In this document: in pieces, positions 1-7,674 of the stretch
Position numbering within the stretch: position 1 is the first letter of the stretch
Layout: every line of letters starts with the position of its first letter
Source of the DNA: Candidatus Omnitrophota bacterium
GTDB lineage: Bacteria; Ratteibacteria; UBA8468; B48-G9; JAFGKM01
Assembly: GCA_023819375.1 (NCBI GenBank)
Contig: JAMWDI010000007.1
Span: 1 to 63,304 of the forward strand
DNA length: 63,304 bases
Direction: 5' to 3'
Made by a program: the position numbers and the translations under genes
The notes under the pieces: generated by a model
Told to the model about the DNA's origin: nothing
Seen by the model: only the letters and a program-made list of their open reading frames with translations
Database searches by the model: none

Positions 1-1
1 T

Positions 2-526
2 TTAAGTGGTGTAATATGGGTAGGATGGAGGAATGAATGTTTATTTATTGCTGTAGACGTAGTAGATGATAAATTTGTTCAGAATATGACAGGAAAAGAT
101 CTTTGGAAAGGAGATCACATTGAAATATTTATAGATACAAAATGGACACCTGAGGTTAAAGGAACTTTTGGAGAGGGTCAATTTCAAATAGGAATTTCAC
201 CTGGTAATTTACAGAATACAGGAGATATACTTTTAGACATACCACCAGAATATTATATATGGAGGCCTTCAAATATAAAAATAAAAGAAGATATAAAAGT
301 TGCTGCTTTAAAGACAGAAACAGGATATAGTATAGAATGTGCAATTCCTTTTAAAAATCTTAATATACAACCAAAAGAAGAAATGATAATTGGAATTGAT
401 ATATGTATTTCAGATACAGATAATCCAAATATACAAGAAAAAATGACGAGTTTAATAAAAAGTCAGTGGCAACTTGCAGAAAGAAGTAGGCTAAAACCAT
501 TAAAGTTTGTAGGTGCATTTAAATAA
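2..526 (+). CDS. C-terminal part of a protein with a CBM9-like carbohydrate-binding domain (5' end outside window)
   Basis: The frame is open from base 2 and stops at TAA 524-526, so the gene starts upstream and only 174 residues are visible. They read as a β-sandwich of the CBM9/DOMON-like type: a strand LFIAVDVVDD, then DLWKGDHIEIFIDT, GQFQIGISPGN and ICISDTDN. In this family that order surrounds the sugar-binding face. An internal ATG at 86 would remove the first strand, so it is not taken as the start. Such domains usually sit at the C-terminus of secreted glycan-active or heme/sugar-binding proteins. The missing N-terminal part would decide the function. The next gene starts 30 bases downstream with its own ribosome site. 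Confidence 0.75.
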   Translation, partial: LSGVIWVGWRNECLFIAVDVVDDKFVQNMTGKDLWKGDHIEIFIDTKWTPEVKGTFGEGQFQIGISPGNLQNTGDILLDIPPEYYIWRPSNIKIKEDIKVAALKTETGYSIECAIPFKNLNIQPKEEMIIGIDICISDTDNPNIQEKMTSLIKSQWQLAERSRLKPLKFVGAFK

Positions 527-556
527 TTACTTTTATTTTAAAAAAAAGGAGTAGAG

Positions 557-1225
557 ATGAAAATGGTAGAAATTAGTGGTCTTATAGAAAATGGAATGTG
601 GAATTATGGAGATGAATTAAAAGAAGAAATTTTTGCTGGTCCTAAAATAATAGAAATGGCAAATGTTAAAAAAGATGGATTTTCTGCACACAGAATAGAA
701 ATGAGTATTTTAACTGGGACTTATCTTGAAACTGGGGCTCATATTTTAGAAGGCGTAAGAACAGTAGATGAAATTGATATTGAAGAGTTATTTCTTGATT
801 GTTCAGTAATTAAATTAAAAGAAAAGGAACCAAGAGAACATATAAAAGTTGAAGAACTTGAAAATTCAGGAGTTGAAGTTAAAGAAGGAGATTGTCTTGT
901 TATTTATACAGGATGGTATAAAATGTGGAATAGAAAAGGTTTTGTCTTGAATTCACCTCATTTTGAATATTCTGCAATGGATTGGATTATAAATAAAAGA
1001 GTGAAAATTCTTGCTGCAGATTTACCATGTTATGATGATATACAAGATCCAAAAGATTCGAAAGAATTGCCTAATCTGAGGAAACTTTATTTATCAGGTG
1101 CTATGTGTCTTGCTCCTATTGTAAATGGAGATAAAATTGAAAGTGGAAGATATAAAATTATAATAATGCCTTTGAAAATTAAAGGCCTCTCTGCTTCTCC
1201 TGCTCGTGCTATTATTTTCCTTTAA
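557..1225 (+). CDS. cyclase-family (kynurenine formamidase-like) metal hydrolase, degenerate motif
   Basis: 222 residues, the usual size of the cyclase family (PF04199), which includes kynurenine formamidase and isatin hydrolase. The hallmark metal motif of active members is HxGTHxDxPxH. Here the matching segment, around residues 53-62, reads LTGTYLETGAH. The glycine-threonine core and last histidine are kept, but the first two histidines are Leu and Tyr and the aspartate is Glu. The later segment GDCLVIYTGW and the strand KILAADLPCYDD also fit the fold. The start is the ATG preceded by AAAGGAG at 546-551. The family assignment is firm; hydrolytic activity is uncertain because of the motif. 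The neighbours suggest a catabolic role. Confidence 0.75.
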   Translation: MKMVEISGLIENGMWNYGDELKEEIFAGPKIIEMANVKKDGFSAHRIEMSILTGTYLETGAHILEGVRTVDEIDIEELFLDCSVIKLKEKEPREHIKVEELENSGVEVKEGDCLVIYTGWYKMWNRKGFVLNSPHFEYSAMDWIINKRVKILAADLPCYDDIQDPKDSKELPNLRKLYLSGAMCLAPIVNGDKIESGRYKIIIMPLKIKGLSASPARAIIFL

Positions 1226-1228
1226 TTT

Positions 1229-1270
1229 TTGACATTGTATTTTTAATTATTTACAATATTGTAAATAATT
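1229..1270 (+). promoter_or_regulatory. near-consensus promoter overlapped by a perfect 26-bp palindrome
   Basis: TTGACA (1229-1234), a 17-bp spacer and TACAAT (1252-1257) form a strong sigma70-type promoter. A perfect 26-bp palindrome covers 1245-1270, with half-site AATTATTTACAAT followed directly by its reverse complement. It contains the -10 box and abuts the ATG at 1271. A repressor bound here would block polymerase, so an operator is the natural reading. The expected transcript would carry only about seven bases before the start codon. Confidence 0.7.
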
Positions 1271-2230
1271 ATGGAAAAAATTAAAGTTGGAATAATAGGA
1301 GCAGGAAACAGGGCAAATTTTCAAACGAAATCAATAATTGATAGTGGGATAGGCGAAGTAATTGTTGTTTATTCTCCTTTTAAAGAAGAAGTTAAAATTT
1401 TTTCAGAAAAGTATGGAATTAAATATACAACTTTTCTTGAAGAAATTTTAGAAAATCCCCAAATATCAACGGTAACCATATCAACTCCAAATGCGACACA
1501 TTATGAAATTTCAAAAAGAGCATTATTAAATAACAAAAATGTTCTTGTTGAATATCCACCAACTTTAAAAATTGAAGAAATGGATGAGTTAATAAATATT
1601 GCAAGAGAAAAGAATCTTGTTTATTGGGTTAGTTTAACTCAACTTCTTGAAAATCCTTTTTATACTATCAAAAAAAATATTGAAAAGATTGGAAGACCAC
1701 TTTTTGCTTTTTATTCTTATATTTCTCCATTTTTAAGTGGATGGTATTCAGATTCAAAACTGTGCGGCCCTCTTTATATATGGCAACACTATCATTTTGT
1801 AACTCAATTGCTTGATATCTTCAATGATATTGAAGAAGTTTGTGCTTTTGAAAATATTGAGTATGATAATGAAGGAAAAATGCGTTTAACATCTTCAATA
1901 ATGAATTTGAAATTTTCTTCAGGTTTTATCTCAACAATTGAGTTTGCAATGGGAATTAGGAATTTAAGAGATTTTAGAGTTAAATTTGTTGGGGAAGAAG
2001 GCATTTTTTATTTTGAAAAAGGTGAATTATATTTTGAAAAAAAAGATAAAGGGAAAAAAAGGGTTGAAATGGAAGAAAAGGCAAGAAGTATTGATACATT
2101 TAATTTTCTTGAAAAAATTAAAGAAGGAGAAAGTGATATTTCTACTGCAATAAAAGCAAAAAGAATTTTAAAAATTTGTCTTATGGCTGAGATTTCTGCA
2201 AAAGAAAAAAAAGTTGTAAAAATTGAATAA
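1271..2230 (+). CDS. Gfo/Idh/MocA family NAD(P)-dependent oxidoreductase
   Basis: 319 residues. The N-terminus KVGIIGAGNRA (residues 4-14) is a Rossmann dinucleotide-binding loop, and VTISTPNATHYEIS (about 74-87) and LVEYPPTLKIEE (about 97-108) are typical of the Gfo/Idh/MocA family. The usual catalytic EKP lysine position reads EYPPTLK here, so the lysine is displaced or missing. The C-terminal half is the α/β domain that binds a sugar or inositol-like substrate. Members oxidise or epimerise sugars and cyclitols in the cytosol. The ATG at 1271 follows a palindrome without a Shine-Dalgarno sequence, so the mRNA is probably leaderless. The gene appears to lead the following dehydrogenase operon, whose next ATG is 3 bases after its stop. 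Confidence 0.85.
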   Translation: MEKIKVGIIGAGNRANFQTKSIIDSGIGEVIVVYSPFKEEVKIFSEKYGIKYTTFLEEILENPQISTVTISTPNATHYEISKRALLNNKNVLVEYPPTLKIEEMDELINIAREKNLVYWVSLTQLLENPFYTIKKNIEKIGRPLFAFYSYISPFLSGWYSDSKLCGPLYIWQHYHFVTQLLDIFNDIEEVCAFENIEYDNEGKMRLTSSIMNLKFSSGFISTIEFAMGIRNLRDFRVKFVGEEGIFYFEKGELYFEKKDKGKKRVEMEEKARSIDTFNFLEKIKEGESDISTAIKAKRILKICLMAEISAKEKKVVKIE

Positions 2231-2232
2231 AA

Positions 2233-3438
2233 ATGAAAATACCAGAAAAAACAGAAATAATTGTGATTGGTGCAGGTCTTATGGGTTGTTCAATTGCATA
2301 TCATTTATCAAAAGAGAAAAAAGAGGTGGTTGTTTTTGAAAAAAGAAATATAGCATCTGGAGCAAGCGGAAGAAATGGAGGGCAGGTAATTCAACTTGAG
2401 GGAAGGGATAAAAATCCTGAGACAATAAAAGCAAGATTGGAGATAACAAAAGAAAATAATAAAATTTTGAAAAATCTTGAAAAAGAGTTAAATTTTAATC
2501 TTGAATACCAAAGAATTGGGAGTTTAGATGTTGCTTTAAATAAAGAAGAATGGGAGGATATAAAAGAAACAGTAAAAGTTCAGAAAAAAGCAGGTGATAA
2601 AGAGATAGAATTATTAAATAAAAAGGAAACACTTGAATTATGTCCTCTTTTAACAGATAATGTTTTTGGTTCAAGATATAGACCTTCTGATGGAACAATA
2701 AATCCTTTTTTTCTTACTTATGGGTTTGCTTTTAATGCACAGAAACTTGGTGCAAAAATTTTTACATACACTCCTGTAAAAAAAATAATTAGAGAAAATG
2801 GGAAAGTAAAAGGAGTTGAACTTGAAAATGGGAAAAAGGTATTTTCAGATATTGTTATCAATGCTACAAATGCTTGGTCTATATTTTTATGTCCAGAGAT
2901 AGATATTTTACCTTTAAGACAGGTTGCAGTAGTTACTGAACCAGTTGCAAAATTGCCAGTTTATCCTATGGAAGCATTTATAAATGGAGATGCAATTTTT
3001 ACGACAACTCAAACAAAAAGTGGAAATCTTGTTGCAGGTGGCTTTAGAACCCAAGCGAGAGATAGAGAAAAACATTATGATGAATCAGTTGAACCAATTG
3101 AATTGTCAGGTAGTTCAGCAATTTTTAAAAGAATTTTTAAAGGTCTTGAAAATATATGTATTATTCGTTCTTGGAGTGGAGTTATGGCGGTTACAGGAGA
3201 TTGTCTTCCTTGCATAGGAAGATATCCTGAAACGAAAAATCTTTATATTGCAGCAGGTTTTTTGAATGGGATGGCTTATGGTCCAATAGTAGGGAAATTG
3301 TTGGCAGAGTTAATTATTTATGGTAAAACTTCAATTTCAATAGATATTTTTAATCCTGAGAGATTTTATAAGAAAAAAATAAACTGGCCCAAATTTTATA
3401 ATTACACAATTTTAGCGGAATTTTTTGCAAGGGTTTAA
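2233..3438 (+). CDS. FAD-dependent amino acid/amine oxidoreductase (DAO family), catalytic subunit
   Basis: 401 residues of the D-amino-acid oxidase/sarcosine oxidase-β fold. The FAD-binding loop VIGAGLMGCSIAYHL lies near residues 11-25, followed by the second flavin motif SGASGRNGGQV (about 42-52). The C-terminal segment VMAVTGDCLPCIGR and AAGFLNGMAYGP closes the flavin site. Together with the next four genes it matches the composition of multi-subunit dye-linked dehydrogenases such as D-hydroxyproline dehydrogenase, L-proline dehydrogenase and octopine/nopaline oxidase. In those enzymes this subunit oxidises a secondary amine. The real substrate is not visible from sequence. There is no clear ribosome site, so it is probably translated by coupling to the upstream gene. 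Confidence 0.85.
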   Translation: MKIPEKTEIIVIGAGLMGCSIAYHLSKEKKEVVVFEKRNIASGASGRNGGQVIQLEGRDKNPETIKARLEITKENNKILKNLEKELNFNLEYQRIGSLDVALNKEEWEDIKETVKVQKKAGDKEIELLNKKETLELCPLLTDNVFGSRYRPSDGTINPFFLTYGFAFNAQKLGAKIFTYTPVKKIIRENGKVKGVELENGKKVFSDIVINATNAWSIFLCPEIDILPLRQVAVVTEPVAKLPVYPMEAFINGDAIFTTTQTKSGNLVAGGFRTQARDREKHYDESVEPIELSGSSAIFKRIFKGLENICIIRSWSGVMAVTGDCLPCIGRYPETKNLYIAAGFLNGMAYGPIVGKLLAELIIYGKTSISIDIFNPERFYKKKINWPKFYNYTILAEFFARV

Positions 3439-3452
3439 AAAATTATATAAAA

Positions 3453-3788
3453 ATGAAAAAGAAAGATTTGAGAATTTATAAACATCCAATACTTGGAGAC
3501 CTACCTGAAAGAGAAAAGATTTATATTTATTTTAATGGGAAAAAACTTCTTGCTTATGAAGGAGAGACGATTGCTTCTGTTTTGTATGCAAATGGAATTA
3601 GAAAATTGAGAAAAACAGAAAGATTTAAAGAACCACGGGGTGTTTTTTGTGCAATTGGTAGATGTACTGATTGTGTAATGATTGTTGATGGAATTCCCAA
3701 TGTGAGAACATGTATAACGCCTGTTAAAAATGGTATGAAAGTTGAATTTCAAGAAGGATTGGGTAAATGGAAGAAAAAGAGTTGGTGA
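3453..3788 (+). CDS. [2Fe-2S] subunit of a hydroxyproline/sarcosine-type dehydrogenase
   Basis: 111 residues. The cysteines in FCAIGRCTDC and the later NVRTC (pattern C-x4-C-x2-C ... C, about residues 67-88) are those of the plant-type [2Fe-2S] domain found as the N-terminal module of sarcosine oxidase α or as a separate small subunit in hydroxyproline dehydrogenases. The segment YFNGKKLLAYEGETIASVLYA is the ubiquitin-like fold before the cluster. It would pass electrons between the two flavoproteins encoded on either side. The 3' end overlaps the next gene by 22 bases, indicating tight coupling. Confidence 0.85.
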   Translation: MKKKDLRIYKHPILGDLPEREKIYIYFNGKKLLAYEGETIASVLYANGIRKLRKTERFKEPRGVFCAIGRCTDCVMIVDGIPNVRTCITPVKNGMKVEFQEGLGKWKKKSW

Positions 3789-4858
3789 TAATTGGTGGTG
3801 GGCCGGCTGGTTTGTGTGCAGCAATTTCCGCAAGAAAAAAAGGGATAAATGTTCTTATTGTTGATGAAAATTCAAGACCAGGAGGGCAATTATTTAAGCA
3901 AATACATAGGTTTTTTGGTTCTAAAGAACATATGGCAGGCGTAAGAGGATTTGTTATTGGAGAAAAATTATTGAAAGAAGTCCAAGATTTGGGAGTTGAA
4001 GTTTGGTTAAATAGTATTGCCTATGGAATTTTTAAAGACAAAGTTATTGGAGTTATTAAAGATGGAAGAAATATACTTATAAAAGCAAAAGCAATAATTA
4101 TTTCAACTGGAGCAATAGAAAATCCACTTGCTTTTCCTGGTTGGACTTTACCAGGTGTTATGGGAGCAGGTGCATGTCAGACAATGATAAATATCCATAG
4201 AGTTTTGCCTGGAAAGAAAGTTTTAATGGTTGGTTCTGGTAATGTTGGTTTAATTGTTTCATATCAGTTGTTACAGGCAGGAGCAGAAGTTGTTGGAGTT
4301 GTTGAAATGATGCCTAAAATAGGAGGATATCTTGTTCATGCAGCAAAAATCAAAAGATTCGGTGTGCCTATTTATCTTTCAACTACAATTCTTGAAGGAA
4401 TAGGAAAAGAAGAAATTGAAGGAGCAATTATTTGTCCTGTTGATGAAAATTTTAAGCCAATTACAAAAAAGAAAAAATATATTGATGTTGATTTAATATG
4501 TATTGCAGTTGGACTTTCTCCATTAAATGAACTTTTATATCAAACAGGATGCCTTTTTACATATAAACCATATCTTGGTGGAATAGTTGCTCTTCATAAT
4601 GAAAATATGGAAACAACAATTGAAGGTATTTATGTTGCAGGTGATTGCTCAGGAATTGAGGAAGCGTCAACTGCTATGGAAGAAGGAAAACTTGCTGGAA
4701 TATCTGCCGCTGAAAAATTGAGGGGGAAAAGATGGGATGATGAGAAAGAGGAAATAAGAAAGCGATTAAATGATTTTAGAATAGGAACTTTTGGGGAAAA
4801 AAGGCGAATATCAAAGGAAGAAATTATAAAAGAATACTATGAAAGAGTTAAAACTTAA
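3767..4858 (+). CDS. FAD/NAD(P)-binding subunit of a hydroxyproline/proline-type dehydrogenase
   Basis: 363 residues of the pyridine nucleotide-disulfide reductase-like class II fold. IIGGGPAGLCAA near residues 8-19 binds FAD, RPGGQLFKQ follows, a second Rossmann loop VGSGNVGLIVS (about 156-166) binds a nucleotide, and GIYVAGDCSGIEEAS near residue 290 closes the FAD site. This corresponds to the central domain of sarcosine oxidase α and to the α subunit of dye-linked L-proline dehydrogenases. The start overlaps the [2Fe-2S] gene and the end overlaps the next ferredoxin gene by 20 bases. Confidence 0.85.
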   Translation: MEEKELVIIGGGPAGLCAAISARKKGINVLIVDENSRPGGQLFKQIHRFFGSKEHMAGVRGFVIGEKLLKEVQDLGVEVWLNSIAYGIFKDKVIGVIKDGRNILIKAKAIIISTGAIENPLAFPGWTLPGVMGAGACQTMINIHRVLPGKKVLMVGSGNVGLIVSYQLLQAGAEVVGVVEMMPKIGGYLVHAAKIKRFGVPIYLSTTILEGIGKEEIEGAIICPVDENFKPITKKKKYIDVDLICIAVGLSPLNELLYQTGCLFTYKPYLGGIVALHNENMETTIEGIYVAGDCSGIEEASTAMEEGKLAGISAAEKLRGKRWDDEKEEIRKRLNDFRIGTFGEKRRISKEEIIKEYYERVKT

Positions 4859-5321
4859 TGAAAAAATTTTTTTAAAAACGGAAGGTTATCCTTCTGAAAA
4901 TAGAATTAAAAAAGGTCCGGTTGCAATAATTGAGTGTATAGAAGATATACCATGTAATCCATGTGAAACAATTTGTAAATTTGGGGCGATAAAAGTTGGT
5001 TATCCGATTACAAATATTCCAAAATTAGATGAAGATAAATGCACCGGCTGTGGTAGGTGTATACCTATATGTCCTGGACTTGCAATTTTTGTTTTAAATT
5101 ATAATTTTAGCGAAAAAGAGTGTTCATTGACGATTCCATATGAGTTTTTACCTTTACCTAAAGAAGGCGAAAAAGTTAAATGTTTGGATAGAAATGGGAA
5201 ATATATTTGTGATGGTAGAATTCTGAAAGTTGTTTTACCTGAAAGAAATAATATGACTTCAATTATCACTTTTTCTTTTCCCAAGAAATACTATAATAAA
5301 GTTAGAAGTTTTAAGAAATGA
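4839..5321 (+). CDS. 4Fe-4S ferredoxin-like subunit of the dehydrogenase
   Basis: 160 residues. Two cysteine groups are visible: CNPCETIC with a preceding CIEDIPC near residues 29-40, and the classic CTGCGRCIPICPG near residues 69-81, which binds a [4Fe-4S] cluster. The C-terminal 70 residues lack cysteine-rich motifs and are predicted to be a small β domain (EGEKVKCLDRNGKYICDG). In related archaeal proline dehydrogenases a ferredoxin-like subunit carries electrons out of the complex. It overlaps its neighbours at both ends (20 bases upstream, ATGA downstream), so it is part of the same operon and probably the same complex. Confidence 0.8.
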   Translation: MKELKLNEKIFLKTEGYPSENRIKKGPVAIIECIEDIPCNPCETICKFGAIKVGYPITNIPKLDEDKCTGCGRCIPICPGLAIFVLNYNFSEKECSLTIPYEFLPLPKEGEKVKCLDRNGKYICDGRILKVVLPERNNMTSIITFSFPKKYYNKVRSFKK

Positions 5322-5578
5322 AAAAGAAAAAAATTATTTGTAGATGTAAAGAAATTACTGAAGAAGAAATAGTTGAAGTTATTAAAAGGGGCATTGTTGA
5401 TGTTGATGGAATAAAAAGAGTACTTGGAGCAGGGATGGGACTTTGTCAAGGGAAAACCTGTTCAAGTTTAATTATAAAAATAATAAATAGAGAAACTAAT
5501 ATCCCAATTGAGAAAATAAAACAACAAACAAGTAGAGCACCTGTAAGACCAATCCCGATAAAAATAATTTCTGAATAA
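5318..5578 (+). CDS. BFD-like [2Fe-2S]-binding protein
   Basis: 86 residues. The cysteines in IICRCKEITEEEI at the N-terminus and in GLCQGKTC near residue 47 form the CxC ... CxxxxC pattern of the BFD/Fer2_BFD helical [2Fe-2S] domain. That domain is common as the C-terminal cap of sarcosine oxidase α-like proteins and as the separate γ subunit of proline/hydroxyproline dehydrogenases. The ATG overlaps the stop of the preceding gene (ATGA). With the previous four genes this completes a flavin, iron-sulfur, flavin, ferredoxin and BFD set. Confidence 0.85.
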   Translation: MKKKKIICRCKEITEEEIVEVIKRGIVDVDGIKRVLGAGMGLCQGKTCSSLIIKIINRETNIPIEKIKQQTSRAPVRPIPIKIISE

Positions 5579-5592
5579 AAAGGAGGGAAAAA

Positions 5593-7665
5593 ATGAAATG
5601 GTGGGAAAAGATGCCTTTAAGAATAATTGAGATAACAAATCCTTTTGATATTAAAAATCTATCTTTGGAGGAACAGGTAAAAATAATAAAAAAATTGAAA
5701 GGAAATGTAGTCCATTTTTCTTGTATGGGATTAACGAAAGAAAAAGATGATAGTGGATTTGATGATTTAGGATTTTATTTTGAAACAAGGCACGCAAAAA
5801 AGAAAAATCCAGATATTTTAAATGACTTTATTAAACTTGCTCATAAAAATAATATAAGAGTTATTGTATATTTTAATGTCCACTGGTATAAAAAGGAATT
5901 TGCAAAAAGGACTGGTTGGGGACAAATAAGAGAAGATGGTAGTTTAATAGATGATGTTTATTCAACAGGTAGTTCATTATGTATAAATAGTCCATATAGA
6001 AACTGGGTTTTTGAGATAGTTGAGGACTTATGCAAATATGAAATAGATGGTATTTTTTATGATGGCCCAATATTTTTTTCAAATACCTGTTATTGTGAAT
6101 GTTGTAAAAAATTGTTTAAAGAAAAGTATGGCCAAGAGATTCCAAAGAAGAGCGATTTTGAAAACCCATTGTGGAAAAAGTTAATAGAATTTCAAGTAGA
6201 ATCACTTGGAAGATTTTTAAAAGAAACAGATGAAATAATAAAAAGTAAAAGTTCTGAAATTTTATTTTATATGAATGGAAATTCAAACTGGCCCTTCTGG
6301 CCAACAGGAAGAGACAATAGAGAAATAATAAAATATACAGATATACTTGGAGCAGAAGGTGGATTTATATATTATGATTTAAATTTGACACCAATTTATA
6401 AACCAGGAATAACTGCAAAACTTCTAAATTCACAGTCAAATGGAAAACCAGTAGTTGTCTTTGATTGTGCAGGACATAAACCATGGAGTTGGTATTCATT
6501 GCCAGATAAGGAAGTTAAAATTTTGATGTATGAGACAATTAGTAATGGAGGAAATGCATGGACAGCAATATTTCCAGATGATATAAAAGAAAAAAGTGTA
6601 GTAGAAGGAATATCTGAGGTTAATAAGGCAATAAAGAAGAATAAAGAAGTTTACTTGAATACAAAATCACTTTCAAACATTGCTTTGCTTTATTCATTTG
6701 TATCAGCAAATTTCTATAAGGGTTCAATAGTGCCTTTAACCGATTTTACAAGAGAAATAAAAAGAGAAAAAATTGGAGATATTTATGAAGAATTTAATGG
6801 ATTTTATGAAATACTTGTAAGAAGTAAATTTCAGTTTGATGTTATAGATGAGGAAAATTTAAATGATTTATCAAAATATGAAGTTCTTATTCTTCCAAAT
6901 GTAACATGTTTGTCTAAAATAAATACTGATTTAATAAAAAAATTTGTTGAAAAAGGAGGAACTTTAATTTCTACGTTTGAAACATCATTATATGATGAGA
7001 GTGGTAAAAAACTTGAAAATTTTGCCCTCTCAGAAATTTTTGGGGTTAATTTTAAAGGAGAGATTTTTGGTCCAAACAATTGGGATTATATTTGTCCCAA
7101 TATAAATTCTGAATTTATAAGAGGAATTACAAAAAAATATCTTCCTTCAACTGAATATGGAATTAAGACAGAAATTAAAAATGGGAACGTCTTTATTTAC
7201 TTCTATGAAAAACTAAAAGGACGTTATGATGGAGTGCCTTCTCTTTCTAATATGCCTTTTGCTGTTTTTAATAAGTATGGTGAAGGAAATTCAATATATA
7301 TTAGTGGAACATTTGGCGGGACCTATTATAAATTTAGATTTCCAGAATATAGAATTTTACTGAAAAATATAATTGAGAAATTTTCAAAGAAACTTATTGA
7401 TATAAATGAAGAATGGGTAGAGGTTATATTAAGAGAAAAAGAAAATGAAATTTTTATTCATTTGATAAATTTAACGACAGGGCTTAAAAGGCCAATAACC
7501 TATATAAAAGAAATTGAAAACTTGAAAATTGATTTATTTTTCAATTTTAAATCTGCAAAAACAATTTTTTCAAATGAAAAAATCAAAATTGAAAAGAATA
7601 AAAATTATTACACTTTAATTCTTCCTATTTTAAAAGAATATGAAGTTATATGTTTAAAAAAGTGA
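5593..7665 (+). CDS. putative glycoside hydrolase with (β/α)8 barrel and GH42-type trimerisation-like domain
   Basis: 690 residues, no signal peptide. The N-terminal half reads as a TIM barrel: GNVVHFSCMG, RVIVYFNVHWYKKEF, and EIDGIFYDGPIF near residue 157, where the aspartate would sit at a barrel strand end. A zinc-like cysteine group CYCECCKKLF follows. The central part EVLILPNVTCLS with FVEKGGTLISTFETS (about 430-465) looks like the glutamine-amidotransferase-like trimerisation domain of GH42 β-galactosidases. Many such proteins are annotated only as hypothetical glycosyl hydrolases. Ribosome site AAAAAGGAGGG lies 8 bases before the ATG. The symporter follows closely. The substrate cannot be inferred. 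Confidence 0.6.
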   Translation: MKWWEKMPLRIIEITNPFDIKNLSLEEQVKIIKKLKGNVVHFSCMGLTKEKDDSGFDDLGFYFETRHAKKKNPDILNDFIKLAHKNNIRVIVYFNVHWYKKEFAKRTGWGQIREDGSLIDDVYSTGSSLCINSPYRNWVFEIVEDLCKYEIDGIFYDGPIFFSNTCYCECCKKLFKEKYGQEIPKKSDFENPLWKKLIEFQVESLGRFLKETDEIIKSKSSEILFYMNGNSNWPFWPTGRDNREIIKYTDILGAEGGFIYYDLNLTPIYKPGITAKLLNSQSNGKPVVVFDCAGHKPWSWYSLPDKEVKILMYETISNGGNAWTAIFPDDIKEKSVVEGISEVNKAIKKNKEVYLNTKSLSNIALLYSFVSANFYKGSIVPLTDFTREIKREKIGDIYEEFNGFYEILVRSKFQFDVIDEENLNDLSKYEVLILPNVTCLSKINTDLIKKFVEKGGTLISTFETSLYDESGKKLENFALSEIFGVNFKGEIFGPNNWDYICPNINSEFIRGITKKYLPSTEYGIKTEIKNGNVFIYFYEKLKGRYDGVPSLSNMPFAVFNKYGEGNSIYISGTFGGTYYKFRFPEYRILLKNIIEKFSKKLIDINEEWVEVILREKENEIFIHLINLTTGLKRPITYIKEIENLKIDLFFNFKSAKTIFSNEKIKIEKNKNYYTLILPILKEYEVICLKK

Positions 7666-7674
7666 GGGGAAAGA

